The notes under the pieces are model-generated. The model searched no databases. It was not told the origin of the DNA and saw only the letters and a program-made list of their open reading frames with translations. The translations under genes were made by a program, and so were the position numbers. From assembly GCF_030704535.1 (NCBI RefSeq), contig NC_081820.1:26331001-26395000 (forward strand): a DNA stretch of 64,000 nt. The letters are read 5' to 3'. The stretch comes from Vitis vinifera. Taxonomy: Eukaryota; Streptophyta; Magnoliopsida; Vitales; Vitaceae. Below are positions 37,405-50,700 of the stretch, one piece after another; position 1 is the first letter of the stretch, and each line of letters opens with the position of its first letter.

Positions 37405-40235
37405 GAGGTTTGCTTAATTCATCATCTCCTTATACATTTTCTTTGTTCAGCATGGCCTTTTCTTCAAATAATTGACTGATTTTTAATTCTATCGAAACAC
37501 TGTATGCGATATTTTTTTAAAGCTCATCTGTATCTTCTATGAAAAGGGGAAAAAAGGCCAGGATTGAAACACCTCTTCAGTGGAAAAATATAAAGAAATC
37601 TCTATCATGGAGAGCTGGAGTAACCTAGTGATTAAAGATTGTTTTTGATTCATGATCGACTGCTAATTTCACTTCCATTTCCAGTTTCATCACCTGGGAA
37701 AAAGACATGGAATATCTACCATGGAAGGCACAGTATGCCCACTAGCTGATTGTTCAACTTTATATCATGGATACTTTCAATTATTAAAGGTGTTAGTGAC
37801 TGTACCATGCTCCTGTTTTGCTTCATTGATATGAAGTTATCAGGGTTATGCAAAGTTGAATATTCTTTTCATTTTCCTGGCAGACAAACTTCATGCATTG
37901 GATCAGCACTATGAGGCCATGAAAAGCTATTGCTTCAGTAGGAAAAGAACTGCAAAAAAGAACAATCATTCACAATTAGAAAGATAATATCACAAACATC
38001 TTAACAATATTGCAGATTAGGGTTTCTGAATTATTGGCCATGGTGGTTTTGTTGCTTATCCCAAATTGAAGAACATCTTATATTCATAATAGTGATGCAG
38101 TGTCGAACTCGAAAGCAATCATGGGCAAAATACTGCTGCTAAATTTATGGAATTGCTCATTTTATATTAGGACTAAAGCAAGTCCAGTTATGACCTTGGA
38201 AACATTAAGCTAAAGTTAGATTTATCTTTAAACTTGCATTGTCCATCTTATGTATAGTTACAACTTTATATATGGATTTGGTACGTAAACAAGCAATATT
38301 GAATTGGATTTGTCAACTCCTTGTACATTTCTTATGTTCAGCAATAAATACCATGGCCAATTAGCTAGTATCAGTCTTTGCTTCACATAATTATTGACTG
38401 AATTTTATTTAAAGCTTATCTTTATCTTTTTCTAAAGGGGAAAGGGAGTGGAACAACTTTTCAGTGGGAAAGGCTATGGAATCTCTATAATGGAGTTGAA
38501 TTGAATGACTTGTTAAATAAAAGGTTGCTTTATCTGAAAAATTCATTCTTTTTCTATAGGACAAGAGACACGGTTACTTTCAATAGCATGAAAAGTATTT
38601 AATTATTTAGCGGTTTGTGACTATACCATGGGTTTTCCTGAAAGAACTAGATAAGCTTGACTAATACAAAGTAGTGGTTGTACCAAAAGCAAAGCATTGT
38701 GGGGTGCTCGATAATTAGTCTCGATAGCACTCTGAGGTTATGATTGAACATGTTTTAAATTCTTGGCAAACATATGCTTTGTACATGGAATCAGTACATG
38801 GAGCTATTCTAAAGGTAGAATTGTGAAAAATGGTTGTGACCCCAAAGGAAATAATCTGCAGAGTAAGATTTAGCTCAATCATGGCCAGCATAGTACATAG
38901 AATATTTAGTGATGGCCTTGATTGGATTTTTTGGTCCCATATCTAAAAATTTAAGGATTTTGGATCAAATTTGGTGGTGCTGAAGCTCAAGGATATTACT
39001 TCAAACCCCAATATAACCAGCTACCTTTTTCCTTTTTCGTTTTCGGTTTTTTTTGTCATTCTTTTTTGGCCTCAACTAAACTTAGGTCATAAAAGTGAAA
39101 ATCCGCTTCTAATATTCATGATGGCTTCATGATAAGTATAATACATCTTTTTTAAAATTGAAATTGAATGTCTTTTAAAATAAAGTCTTTGCTATATAAA
39201 ATAAAACCTAAATTATAAATAAAATTTTTATTTAATTAATTTTATTTTTATAATTAAAATTTTGAAGTTAAGATAGAGTATTAAATAAAGGTTTGATATC
39301 AACTCTTTCTTTAATAGAAGACTATCTAATTGTTTTTTTTTTTTAAATATTTACACTCACTTTCAAAGTGAATGATAATTAAAAAATAATTGTTATATTT
39401 CATCATCTATTATTCATTTCACTTCCATTTCCAGTTTCATCACCTGGGAAAAAGACATGGAATACCTCCCATGGAAGGCATAAGTTGTCCACTTGTACGC
39501 TTTCCACTAGCAAATCATTGAGACCTTTAATTATTAAAGGTCTTAGTGATTGCACCATGGTCCTGTTCTGCTTGATTGATGTGAAGTTGTCGGGACTATG
39601 CAAAGTTGATCGTTCTTGTTATATTCATGGGAGACAAACTTTATACATGGGATCAATACATTATTGCTTTCCAGCGGGAAAAGAATTGCAAAGCAACTAA
39701 ATGTCACCATAAATCTTACCATTTAAAAGAATTGCATATTAGGGTTATGGTTTTGTTGCGTATTCCAAGTTGAAGAACATCTTTTATACTACATGATTGA
39801 AGGCTGCTTTTTGGTATATATCGAAAAGATATCATAACTCAGATGATGTTACAAATATAATTTTTGATCTCATTATTTGTATTTTAACCTCATTTATGTG
39901 TATTTTTGAACTTTAATTGATCTCATTCATTTGAACTTTTGTTCAATGATCTAGATCTCATCATACATGTTTCAACAGTTTGGATCTCTTGTTCTATAGA
40001 TATCACTACCATATCTTAGCATTTTCCTATATATTCATAATAGTGTAGTTTAACTTGGCAATGAAAGCCGAAGCAATCATGGCAAACATAGTGCTTGCTA
40101 CATTTATACGATTGTTCACTAATTTATATCCAGATTGAAGCAAGTGCAGTTACGAACTTTGGAAGCATTTTTTAAAGCTAATGTAGATTTATCCTTAAGA
40201 CTTGAATATCCTTCCTATAGATGGTGGATGTACTT
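37405..40235 (+). repeat. Unclassified sequence family, three diverged tandem units
   Basis: Units lie at about 37405-38305, 38305-38930 and 39405-40235. Shared landmarks: atttttttaaagctcatct / atttaaagcttatcttta; cacctgggaaaaagacatgg (units 1 and 3); ggcagacaaacttcatgcat-type words; and a final stretch gaagcaagtgcagttacgaa / aaagcaagtccagttatgac. A partial copy lies at about 50560-50846, and an inverted piece at about 58480-58700. No continuous protein is visible, so it is either an unrecognised repeat or the remains of a duplicated transcript. Confidence 0.55.
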
Positions 40236-41111
40236 TTTCTATTCATGTGATGGTGAAATTTCTCTGAAGCTTAAACCTAAATTTTTACAAAGATTGATCA
40301 CAATTGGATTAATCATAAACTTAAACTGTACTTATTATGTTCATGACATACATATTTTCCCTTTTGAAGTGGGAAATAAGAAACCTTTGTATACTTTTTA
40401 CTCAGTTGGAAAAAACGCTTCTTGCAAGTTTGAAAAAACTTTGTTTTGTAGATTGTGTCCCTCTTACACATTCTACAATTTATTTGATTGTTCTAACAAT
40501 GGTGAAAAGTATAAAATTTGAACATACATATTCACCCACTCATTAAGTCTATCAAACTATCATGTGGCACTTAAATTACATACAACGAGAAATAAAGAGG
40601 AAAATAGTTTGAAAAGCTTAGATGAAGATGAACTGCTATCCACTTTATATATATTGGGATCTTGATAATACATTATACCACAAAGAGAAGAATTATGGAT
40701 TTGCATGAGGTTATAGGGAGAAGAATAAGAGTACAATCATAAGAAGAAAACTAAAACAAATGAATGTAGGGGGATAGGAAAGGCAAGAGAGAAAGGAAAA
40801 GGAAAGGTCAACCCTCAAGATTAAGATGGTTCATCCTTCTCCTTACTAACACAATGCTTCCAATCAAAACATCATTTCATCATCCTTGGTAAGCAATTTA
40901 TTATATATCTCATCTTCCAAGACATCATACACAAAGACACAAAGTAATTTATTATATACTACATCTTACAAGACATCATAATACAAAGACACAAAGCAAT
41001 TACTAATTACTTTTTGATAATAAGTCCTAATTATTTTTGGAATTTATTTTAAGAATCATCTTCCTAGATTGAAAATACAAATCATAATAATAAATCGACC
41101 AACTTCTCCAT
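40236..41111. other. 3' flank of receptor kinase A
   Basis: No gene is supported; this is probably the 3' region of the minus-strand kinase that ends at 41112. A short duplication is visible: tttattatatctcatcttcc / tttattatatactacatctt with 'caagacatcata' following, at about 40898-40935 and 40947-40980. Confidence 0.35.
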
Positions 41112-43284
41112 TCACTCTAATTCTGTGATAACTTCCAACTCTTTTTCAGGAAGAGGTCTTGGTGGCTTGCTTGTATTTATTCTCATTCGATCTTTGACCA
41201 TAATTCGATCTGTAGCAGTAAAAGGATTAGGAGGCATGATTAAATTGTCTTCTCTTTCCAACATTTGAACTACAGCTTTCATTGAAGGACGATCTATTGG
41301 GTACCATTGAATGCACCAAAGTCCCACAATTGTTAGTTTCTTTGCTATTTTAGCATCTCCTTCTTCCTCGATTCGGATATGTAACTCTTCCCCTTGATCT
41401 AAATGATTGTAGACCCATTCTGGAAAATATACTTGTCCAGTTTTCTCCATTGTAACATCAATATTTTTTCTTCCTCCAACCATTTCAAGTAACAACATTC
41501 CAAAGCTATAAACATCTGATTTATAGGTTATATTCCCAAAATTCCTAGATAACACTTCTGGTGCAATATAGCCAATCGTCCCTCTAGCTGTAGTCATAGA
41601 AACTACACTCTGCTCTTTGGAACACAATTTGGCTAGACCAAAATCAGAGATCTTAGGAGTAAAGTTGTGATCTAGCAAAATATTATGAGGTTTAATATCA
41701 AAATGGAGAATTCTTTTATCACATCCTTGGTGAAGATACTCAATTCCTTTGGCTATGCCTAAAGCAATATCTTGAAGCTTCAACCAACCAAGTGAATGAT
41801 TCTTCCCATTTTTTGGAAATATGAACTTCTCTAGAGACTCATTCGGTAAGAACTCATAGATGAGAGCTCGTTTAAATCTATCTGCACAAAACCCAACTAA
41901 GCGAACCACGTGGACATGGTGGATTGTGCCCATTGTTGCCACTTCATTGATAAACTCATCCCCATTTCCCTTAGAGTCATTGAGAATCTTTACCGCAACA
42001 AAAACTTCATTTGAAAGCTTTCCTTTATACACAGTTCCATAAGCTCCTTGGCCTAGTTTATCCTTGAACTGGTGGGTGATCTTCTTCATATCAGCGTACG
42101 AGTACCTCGAGGGCTTGAGAGCTCTATAATCTTCCAAAAACTTTTCGATCTTCTTTCTATTTTCTCTTTGTGATTTGTCTAAGCTATAAACATGGTAGAG
42201 TGCAAATGCTATTGACCCAAGAAAAAGGAAACCAAGGATTATTCCTGCATTTAGAAACACCAAGTTGCAAACATTCATCCCTTTTTAGTCCCAATAAAAA
42301 GGGAAAAGAAAGGGAAAAAAAAGTAATATAAAACTTCACCTGCAACCAGCTCCGGTATTCTTGGTGCATCTGTAAAAGATAATAAAGTTATTAGTTTAAT
42401 TATTGTATTTAGGAATAAGTAAATCAATGAAGTTCTTGGCTTATTATTATGTATGTAATGAATTATTCTCACCATTTTTTAGATTTTGAAATTAGATAAT
42501 TATCTACAACAAAAGCCAAATTTTCAAAAATTTCAAAAGCTGAACTCGAATGATATGTTTTCGCTCGGAAGGTAATGAGCAGGATACCTTTTTCTGGTTT
42601 GCGGTGTTTGTGGATGCATTCTGTTTCATGTTTCATGCTATTACTCTTGGGCCTGCATTTCCCACCTTCTGCTTCGCAGTCTCCACATATTGTGTTTGCC
42701 CACTTCACATGAAAGGAATTTTCCACATTACTTTGTACTATAACATTGTCGATCCTCTGGCATGAGTATAGATCCAAGTCACCAAGATCATCATCGGAAC
42801 TCACACCATAAACTGTGCTACCACCAAAAATATGGCAAGTATAGGGTGTCAGATCATATGATTCTGATTTGTTTAATGAACAACTGAAGAAGGTGTAGTA
42901 CTGATCATCAACAAGGTCCAAATCCATTAATTTGAAGGGAGAGTCAGCTAAACTGCGCGTAAGCTGTCGGGGAAGGCAAGAATCCTTATAGTGGACGCGA
43001 ATTTCTCGAGTTGTGTAATTTATCTCCTCCACCGGGAGCTTTGCTGGAAATGGCAGCTCTAGCATGGTCTGATTAGTAGTTCCGGTGCATGACAACTCAA
43101 ACCCCGGACATCCGCAGTTCTTTGGATGGCCTTTAAGCCTGAATGGGAACCGAATGGGCGGACCCTGAGGGCTGCATTTAGCTGGTACCGTGCACTGATC
43201 TTGGCTCAATCCATTCTCTGCATCAATTTCAACGACAAGCAAGAAAAAATGTAAAAGGACAACAATTTTCAAGGGAGCACTCAT
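41112..43284 (-). CDS. Receptor kinase A, Lr10/LRK10L type, 3 exons, 619 aa
   Basis: Coding exons on the minus strand: 43284-42588, 42369-42340 (30 nt) and 42244-41112; 1860 nt, both introns phase 1. A signal peptide spans about residues 1-22 (LKIVVLLHFFLLVVEIDA). The Cys-rich GUB_WAK ectodomain contains IRFPFRLKGHPKNCGCPGFE, and the WAK_assoc-like motif CGDCEAEGGKC closes it. The membrane span is at about 243-262 (GIILGFLFLGSIAFALYHVY). In the kinase: glycine loop GQGAYG, ATP Lys in AVKIL (about 328), catalytic loop [11 protein letters not shown] (423-433) and DFG at 443-445. The Arg of HRD is Phe, so this is a non-RD kinase; the remaining key residues are present. Such kinases sit in the plasma membrane; some family members (wheat Lr10) act in rust resistance. 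It is transcribed away from kinase B, 515 bp distant. Confidence 0.93.
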
Positions 43285-43799
43285 CTATGGAGATTGCGCA
43301 GACCTTCTGCACTTGGGATTTCAATGCTTTGGTGCCTTGGCAACTGATGATTGTTTCAAGGAAATATAATGACTCGCACCACCATAGATTCAGTAATATA
43401 AAGCTCAAATTAATATGACAGCAAGGTACGTATTATACATGTAGTGTGCAGTGATAATATACTTGAAAAGGGATGGCTGTTTTTTTTTTTTTTTTTTTTT
43501 TAATAAATAGAAATACAAAAATTAAATCTTTTAAATAAATGAATTCACAGAAAAAGTACTTTATCATAACTTGATACCTCTTGCTAAGTAGAGCTCTCAT
43601 ACTTTTAATTAACCAAAACTCAGATATCTAACCCACTTATTTGATTCAAAAGCCTAAAATCTAATATAATGGCCAATAGAGCAGGTTAATTGACAGCTAT
43701 AACTTGGTGGAGGCTTTTAGCAATTGAATATCTTCCTATAAAGCTTAGTACAGTCAGTTACAATCAGTCCCCCATCCTCTCTTTCCTTTCTCAAAGTAT
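43285..43799. promoter_or_regulatory. Shared divergent promoter region of kinases A and B
   Basis: Only 515 bp separate the start codons of two genes pointing away from each other, so both promoters must lie here or overlap the leaders. A run of about 23 T on the plus strand (about 43478-43501) sits near the middle. A TTGAC core occurs at about 43689 (ttaattgacagc). I see no clear TATA pair. Confidence 0.55.
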
Positions 43800-46121
43800 A
43801 TGATGATGAGAGAAACAAAACTAGTGGCATTAGGCCTTCTACTACTCCATTTCTACTTCTTTTCAATCTGTGCTTCTACCGAAAATCAGGCATGCAACTC
43901 TTCTTGTGGAGATATTCCAATCAGGTATCCTTTTCGATTAAAACATGATCCATCCAGTTGTCGTCGCATTCCTGATCCTGGATTTGAATTGGTTTGCGAA
44001 AACAACCATACAATCTTATATGGGAAATACTATGTTACCCAGATCAACTACCATAGCCGTACGGTTCGGATAGTGACTCCTGGAGTAAGAAAGGGCCACT
44101 GTTTCTCCTATCCTCGCTATTCCTTGAGATATAGTGAAATTTCATGTCCATATGATACGCCTAGAGAATTCAATTCTGTAGTTTTCATGAACTGCACAAG
44201 GCCAATCAACGCTCATAACTACATTCAAATCACTCCTTGCGACAGCAACAATGGCAGTTCATTTTCTTCGGAAACATATGCTTATGCACTGGTGGGGGAC
44301 TCCCTGAAGGTGAGGGACAATATTCAGTATTCATGCACCATTGGGTTGACTGTTATTACTCAAATACGGAAGGGGGTTTCAGAGCCCAGGAATCGTTCAA
44401 TGTCAAATTTGCAAGAAAATCTGCTTATGGGGCTTGAGCTTTCATATTCGCCCGTCAACTGCAGCGACGCCTCACTCCACGAGCAAGTCGGGCAAAAAAT
44501 TTTAGGTAAGAAAGAAAGAAGTCAATACTCAGATGCAATTTCGGAGAAAGATATTTTGCAGTTCAAATGTATAACTATTTCTCCTTCTTTGATTTTATTT
44601 GCAGGGTTTCTGGTGTTTGCTTATAACATTCTGTTGTATCTTCTGGGTAAGGCTCTTCCAGATCTCAATAAATTGGGTTTTTATTGTCACTATTTTCACT
44701 TCTAAATCAATTGCCCCCATGTTTTATAATAATAATATTTTTTAATTCAACATTTTCTCTTATTGACAGGGAACTTGTGGAGTTTGTTTGACGGACATGG
44801 TAAGACTTACCTTAAATAATTTTATTGTCACTATTTTTACTTATAATAATATTCAACATTTTCTCTTATTGACAGTGAAGTTGAAGAGGCTCTTTCACAT
44901 GCAAGGTCAGACTTACGCACTAGTTTCAATCATTTAGTTGTGTAAAATAAGACAAGGCCTTACTTGAAGCTCTCTTGTAAGCCATAAAATTCTGACTCCT
45001 AATTAATCTTACCTTCTAAGGAATCTAATATCTTAATCTTCTTTAAATAAATTATTATTTTTCATTCAGGAGCGAAGATAACTTGGTTTTCTGTACCCTT
45101 GAGCTAGCTTGTTATCTCCATTAGAAATCTCCTCACTCCCTTTCCTTTCCCCCATTCTGAATGAGAACAAAAATTGAGGAGATTACAATTTCTTTTTTTT
45201 TAAATGATATGCAATTTTAGGAAATTACTAATATTATGGAAATTTGATTGTGCAATTTATTTAATAACTAGAATTTTTTTTTTCTTTTTCATACATGTTC
45301 GAATGTGAATAATTGGTTTTCTTGCAAACTACTATTACACATATTCTATAACTAACATTATTTTCTTGATTTCATAACTCAATTGATATCATCCTTCGAA
45401 ATTTTTTTCCAGGCCTTTATCACCCCATTATCGAGGCTCCCATAGAAGTCTACTATTCCTACTATCCCTACCGTTCCTACTATTTCGATCCTGATGTTCT
45501 AGAGAAAGGTATGATTTTAAGAGTTCCTTTTATTGTGTTATATATTTTTAGTTTTGGATATAATTCCGTCACTGTTAGTGATAGTAATATTATTATAATA
45601 ACTCTAATAGTATATTAATTTAGTTTATTTATTTTATAGGGAGATGGATTCTGCACAACATTGGTAAGTTTTCCTATAATTCTCAATTATTAGTTCCTTA
45701 TAAAAATGGAAATAACATGATTATGCTTTTGGATATGAAAATCCTTAAGGAAAAGGATAAATAAAAAAAAGAAGTTAAGTACCAAGGAAATGTTAAAGTA
45801 ATTTCCTTAATATTTACTTCTACAAGATGTCAGGAAACTTGAATGAAAGTGTATTCCTTAATAATTTTAATTTTTTCATGAAGAACCAAATATAAGAAAT
45901 TTTTTACAAATTACTCTCATTTGTTTTTTTTTTAATTGTTTTTTTTTTTCTGAACATTTCTAATTTATTTTTCTTAGACTATGACATCTATTGCATCTGG
46001 GGTTGTAGGTCTTGATTCCCAAATTTGTTCCCTTGAACTAATGAATTCTTTACATTTTGTTTGTACAAAAATGGAAGGGAGTTGTATTTCCACTTCCATA
46101 TATTCAAATATATATTTTGGT

Positions 46122-46178
<57 letters not shown>

Positions 46179-47712
46179 TTTGAATTTGGATATCCTCAAT
46201 TTAAATTTAATGAATAAATAAATAAATTAAAATAGGAATTGGAATTGATGTCCCCAAATCTACTACCAGTCCTGTGCAACCAAAGAAATTGATTTCTTTC
46301 ACCACACTCACCCATTTCTTCAATCAAGCAAGACTTCCAAGCAACAAAGTTAAATGATTGCATTGAGTGTTAATTTCCCAACACCTCATTTTTAGGTGAA
46401 TAAGTGATTACTACAGTAGCTATCTTATGTGGATTCTTTCACAAGGTTATCATATAATGATTTACTTAGTGGATTTTGTAGTCGAATGCATAAAATTGTC
46501 AACTTTGCTTATAATGGTCAACTCATTTTATTTTAAATATATGTAACAATTCTAACATTTGATTTGTGTTTAGAGATAACCATAGGAGGAAGATCTGCAT
46601 TGGGAATATTGTGTCTCATTGCCTACTTAATCTACAAGTTTCGTCGGAGACACTTATCGTTAGATGATAGTATTGAAGAATTCTTGCAAAAGCACAAAAA
46701 TCTGCAGCCAATTAGGTACTCGTATTCAGAGATAAAGAAGATGACTGACAATTTCAAGACTTCACTAGGAAAAGGAGGTTTTGGCTCTGTATACAAAGGA
46801 AAACTTCAAAGTGGTAGCATTGTAGCTGTAAAAGTGTTAGCCACCTCTAAAGCTAATGGAGAAGATTTCATCAATGAAGTCGCTACTATCGGAAGGATTC
46901 ATCATATGAATGTGGTTCGACTCATTGGATTTTGTGCAAATGGATCAAAATGGGCTCTTATATATGACTTCATGCCTAACGGGTCCCTTGATAAGTATAT
47001 CTTTCTTAAAAGAGAAAATTCAGTTTATTTGAGTTGGGAGATGTTGTATAAGATTGCATTAGGCATCGCTAGAGGAATTGAATATTTGCATCGTGGTTGT
47101 GACATGCAAATTCTACACTTTGATATCAAGCCACATAACATTCTTCTTGATGAAGACTTTACACCAAAAGTTTCGGACTTTGGCCTTGCAAAATTATATT
47201 CAACAGATGAAAGTATTGTGTCTCTCACTGCAGCACGAGGAACATTGGGATATATTGCTCCTGAATTGTTTTATAAAAATATCGGAGGCATCTCTTATAA
47301 AGCTGATGTTTATAGTTTCGGAATGTTGTTAATGGAAATGGTTGGAAGAAGGAAGAATGTTCAAGCATTTGCTGAGCACTCAAGTCAAATATACTTTCCA
47401 TCATGGGTTCATGATAAATATGATAGAGGAGAAAACATGGAAATGGGAGATGCTACTGAGGATGAAAAGAAATCAGTGAAGAAAATGGTATTAGTTGCAC
47501 TATGGTGCATACAATTGAAGCCTACAGATCGTCCTTCAATGGGCAAAGCATTAGAGATGCTAGAAGGTGAAGTTGAACTCTTGCAAATGCCTCCCAAACC
47601 TACTTTATCCTATGAGGAAATGTCAATCGAGAACCAAATAAACAATCCAATAGGAGTACAACCAATTTCCTCATGTAATGCCATGGATACAATTAGTTTA
47701 GATGGAAGGTAA
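43800..47712 (+). CDS. Receptor kinase B, Lr10/LRK10L type, 7 exons, 688 aa
   Basis: Coding exons: 43800-44505, 44605-44646, 44770-44799, 44876-44905, 45413-45508, 45640-45663 and 46574-47712; 2067 nt, every intron phase 1 and GT-AG. A signal peptide ([18 protein letters not shown]) precedes a GUB_WAK-type ectodomain ([27 protein letters not shown]). Exons 2-6 are tiny. Exon 2 encodes a hydrophobic stretch ([15 protein letters not shown]), and exon 5 a Tyr-rich block ([17 protein letters not shown]). A second hydrophobic span ([14 protein letters not shown], about 316-330) precedes the kinase. Kinase: GKGGFG loop, Lys about 396 in [16 protein letters not shown] (491-501) and DFG 511-513; non-RD. 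Three in-frame ATGs crowd the start (43800, 43803, 43806-region); I take the first. Which tiny exons are really used needs transcript data. Confidence 0.88.
45721..45900. mobile_element. Possible family III MITE-like element in kinase B intron 6
   Basis: It begins ttatgcttttggatatgaaa and ends ttcatgaagaaccaaatata, weak inverted ends of the family III type. Interior words such as aaagtaatttccttaatatt recall the 33.3-kb copy. Tentative. Confidence 0.3.
46127..46170. repeat. (AT)n microsatellite in kinase B intron 6
   Basis: About 21 AT units followed by a T run, in the long last intron. Confidence 0.9.
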
Positions 47713-50700
47713 TTTTTTACTACATGCACTTGCCTATCCTGTCTTGTAATAGTATATGTTTGAATGACTTAGGGTTATTGATCCCTTTTAAGATCCATAT
47801 CTATGTAATATTGTGATGTTCCATTCTGAGATGCACTATGTTACTATCTTGGAAGCAATTAAGTTCCATCTCTTGATAGATTTATAAAGTATATAGTCTA
47901 ATGCTGGCAATGGTTTGAGTAGTCTATTCTCCGTTACCATTAGGGCACTTAGGGTTAAAAAACTCAAGAAGCCAATTGCATCGATCCTTTTTATTAATTG
48001 GAGATGTCAATGTACGACCATTAATGATAAGCTCCCTCTAAAACACAATGCTTCAATTTAACTAGCGCCTCCCCATGGGTTCAATTTTTTTTTAATCAAG
48101 TTAGTGTGGTTACAAAGAAAAACAATTCATACCAAACCGATGATTCAACATGGAAAACATGGGAACTATCATTAAGTATTTGCCTTTTATTTTACTTAAT
48201 TTAATTTGTTCACATAGATAATATTCATCATCAAATCCATTCCATTCAAAACAAAGTGGAATGCTTTAATTTCTTGGGATTGGATTGAAATCATTGGGTA
48301 CGTTTGACCACTTAAGAAATGAAAGAAAAAGGAAAGACAATGGAGTATTGAATCAACAGACCCTAGCTAATAGAACGTTTCCTTAATTGAGTTAAACTTG
48401 AGTACTGCTCAAACTAGTCTTTCCCATGTTTGAACATTCAAGTGCAAGAAAGTGTCGGGTGAACAATTTGAGCTGCAATTTGAACAACAATTACTGCACA
48501 AATCTGAGTGAGTGTACATAACTTGCTAGAACCTAACTAGTCATGATTAAGGAGATGAAAATATCATAAACTAACAAAATATTATTAGATAGAAATTAAA
48601 AAAAAAAGATCAAAACTACTCAAAGAAATGCTAATAGAACATATTTCAACAAAGGATAAAATAAGCAATAATACACTTATTCAATATTTGTTCACAAAAT
48701 TCCTTCCTCGGCCAAATTAAATCAGGCCCTCATACTAGGCCTCAAAAGGCCTGGGCTAGGTTAAATCCAAGCTAGCTAGCCATGCCCTGCCTAGCCCAGC
48801 CCAGCCCAGCCTAGCCCATGGGTCAGTTGGGACTCCGAAACCAAATACTGCACTGCATTTTATTTTAACTCTAGGGACATAGTTTTGAGAAACTGAAAAT
48901 CTAAACCGTGTTCAATGGTGAAGTGGAGTAAGGAAAATGGAGTCTTTTCAGGAAAGGGAGAACCCCAAAGAAAAATGGCAAGAAGCAATGGAACGATCCT
49001 TATTAGTTTCTCTTTCTAGAGTTTGCATAAAGCCAATGAAGTTTACTTCAGCATTTTCTGTAGATAATCTCTCTCTAATGAAAAATAATGAACCCTTCTT
49101 GATATCATTAGTGAACTTGTTTTTAATGGACATTTCTCTTTCATATCCTTTTCCTAACTGGCCATTTAACCATTTCAGATCAAAAATATTTTTTGTTTAA
49201 TAAATATTTCATAAAGAGCTGATGAGGCTCATACATCTTGCTCAGAAAATTAATTTTTTGAGATAAATAACAAAAACCACTACTATTATTAAAATACCCA
49301 GCTGCTACTGTCACAGCCATTGTGCGCAAGCACATTCGCACATGCCATCAACTGGTATGTTGCAGTAAAGTAGGGCACCAGCCGAGAGGGAACATGAAAA
49401 TGAGAGCCAGTAAAGATCAAGCACACAAATCACCATACTTAGCATGATCCATATCGAGCTGGACTGAGTTATATTGGGCAAGTAGGCGGCCTCATCCCTT
49501 AATAAGCAAAGAACAATTATAAATGCTTCCAAAACCTTAACATTTTCTCAGTCGATATTGGGTGAGGATCATCTTTACTGTGATTCAGTAGGGAGATCTC
49601 CACTCTCAAATTCTTGAATATGTTTATCGATCTTTGTTTAGGCGAAGTATGTAAAATATTAATTGTGTTGTTTTTTAAGTTAAGGGTTTAACTACGAGCT
49701 TCAATTTAAACTATTTGTTGTCAAAGATTTAAACAATATATATGAAATGTCTAGATCTAATGAAAACTTGAGACATGGACTCGCACCTCACCATCAAAAT
49801 TGAATTGGTTTCATGCATTTATTCGACAATGAGTGGCATGGCAAGTAAGCTAGCAACATGTTTATGTCAGAGAGAATTTTTTCCTTTAAGTTACTTTCGT
49901 TAATTCCAAATGGTTGAGATTAATTCATTAGTGAGGCACCCTGAACCCAAAGGTCAATTACACCACGGATTTCAACATGTCAAGCCCGAGAGCTGAATAA
50001 GTGAATGACCCAAACTAACGAAACCAAAATGTATCTAGTTTGTAGTTAAGCTAACTACCAGCACCTTAAATTGATTCAAGATAAAGAATACATTAGAATT
50101 CAAATCTTGGAAGGCCCTACATACTATCTCAAATTCTTTGAGCTCGATATGAGGGTTTTCCCCTTCCACTCCAAGAATTAAGGTCACAGTTAGATCATGA
50201 CTAGCATTATGTGTGGAACAACTAAGCATTATAAGGGATCATCACATAAGAAAGGGCACTTGCCATGGGTAGTTGTTGGTAATCTCTAAGGGTCGAATTT
50301 AGAAAATTTCATCACCTCATTCTCATCATGATTACTCCCATCTTCAACTATGTTAGGATGCTTGGGAAGGGTAGGTGTGGATCTAATTAACCCACGTCCT
50401 TGATTATTCCTACTCCTATTCGATTTTTTATAAAAGCTTATATTTACAAGTAATTGTTAGATATGAATATTTATAAAGAAGGGCTTGTATAATAGGTGAG
50501 AATGAGTGATGAATGTTATAATGGATTTCTTTTAATTCTCTTCCAACAGTTATCTCTATTGAACATTCTTTTTATTTTCATGGCAGACAAACTCAATAGA
50601 TGGGATCAGTGCACAATGAGGCCATGATAAGCTATTGATTTCCAGCAGGAAAAGAACTGCAAAGAAGAACAATTATTCACAATTAATTAAAAAGATATTA

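Noticed and set aside
48937-49200. 87-codon frame beginning MESFQEREN
   Set aside because: Lies in a segment that recurs inverted at 59.0-59.2 kb without keeping the frame, so coding is unlikely.
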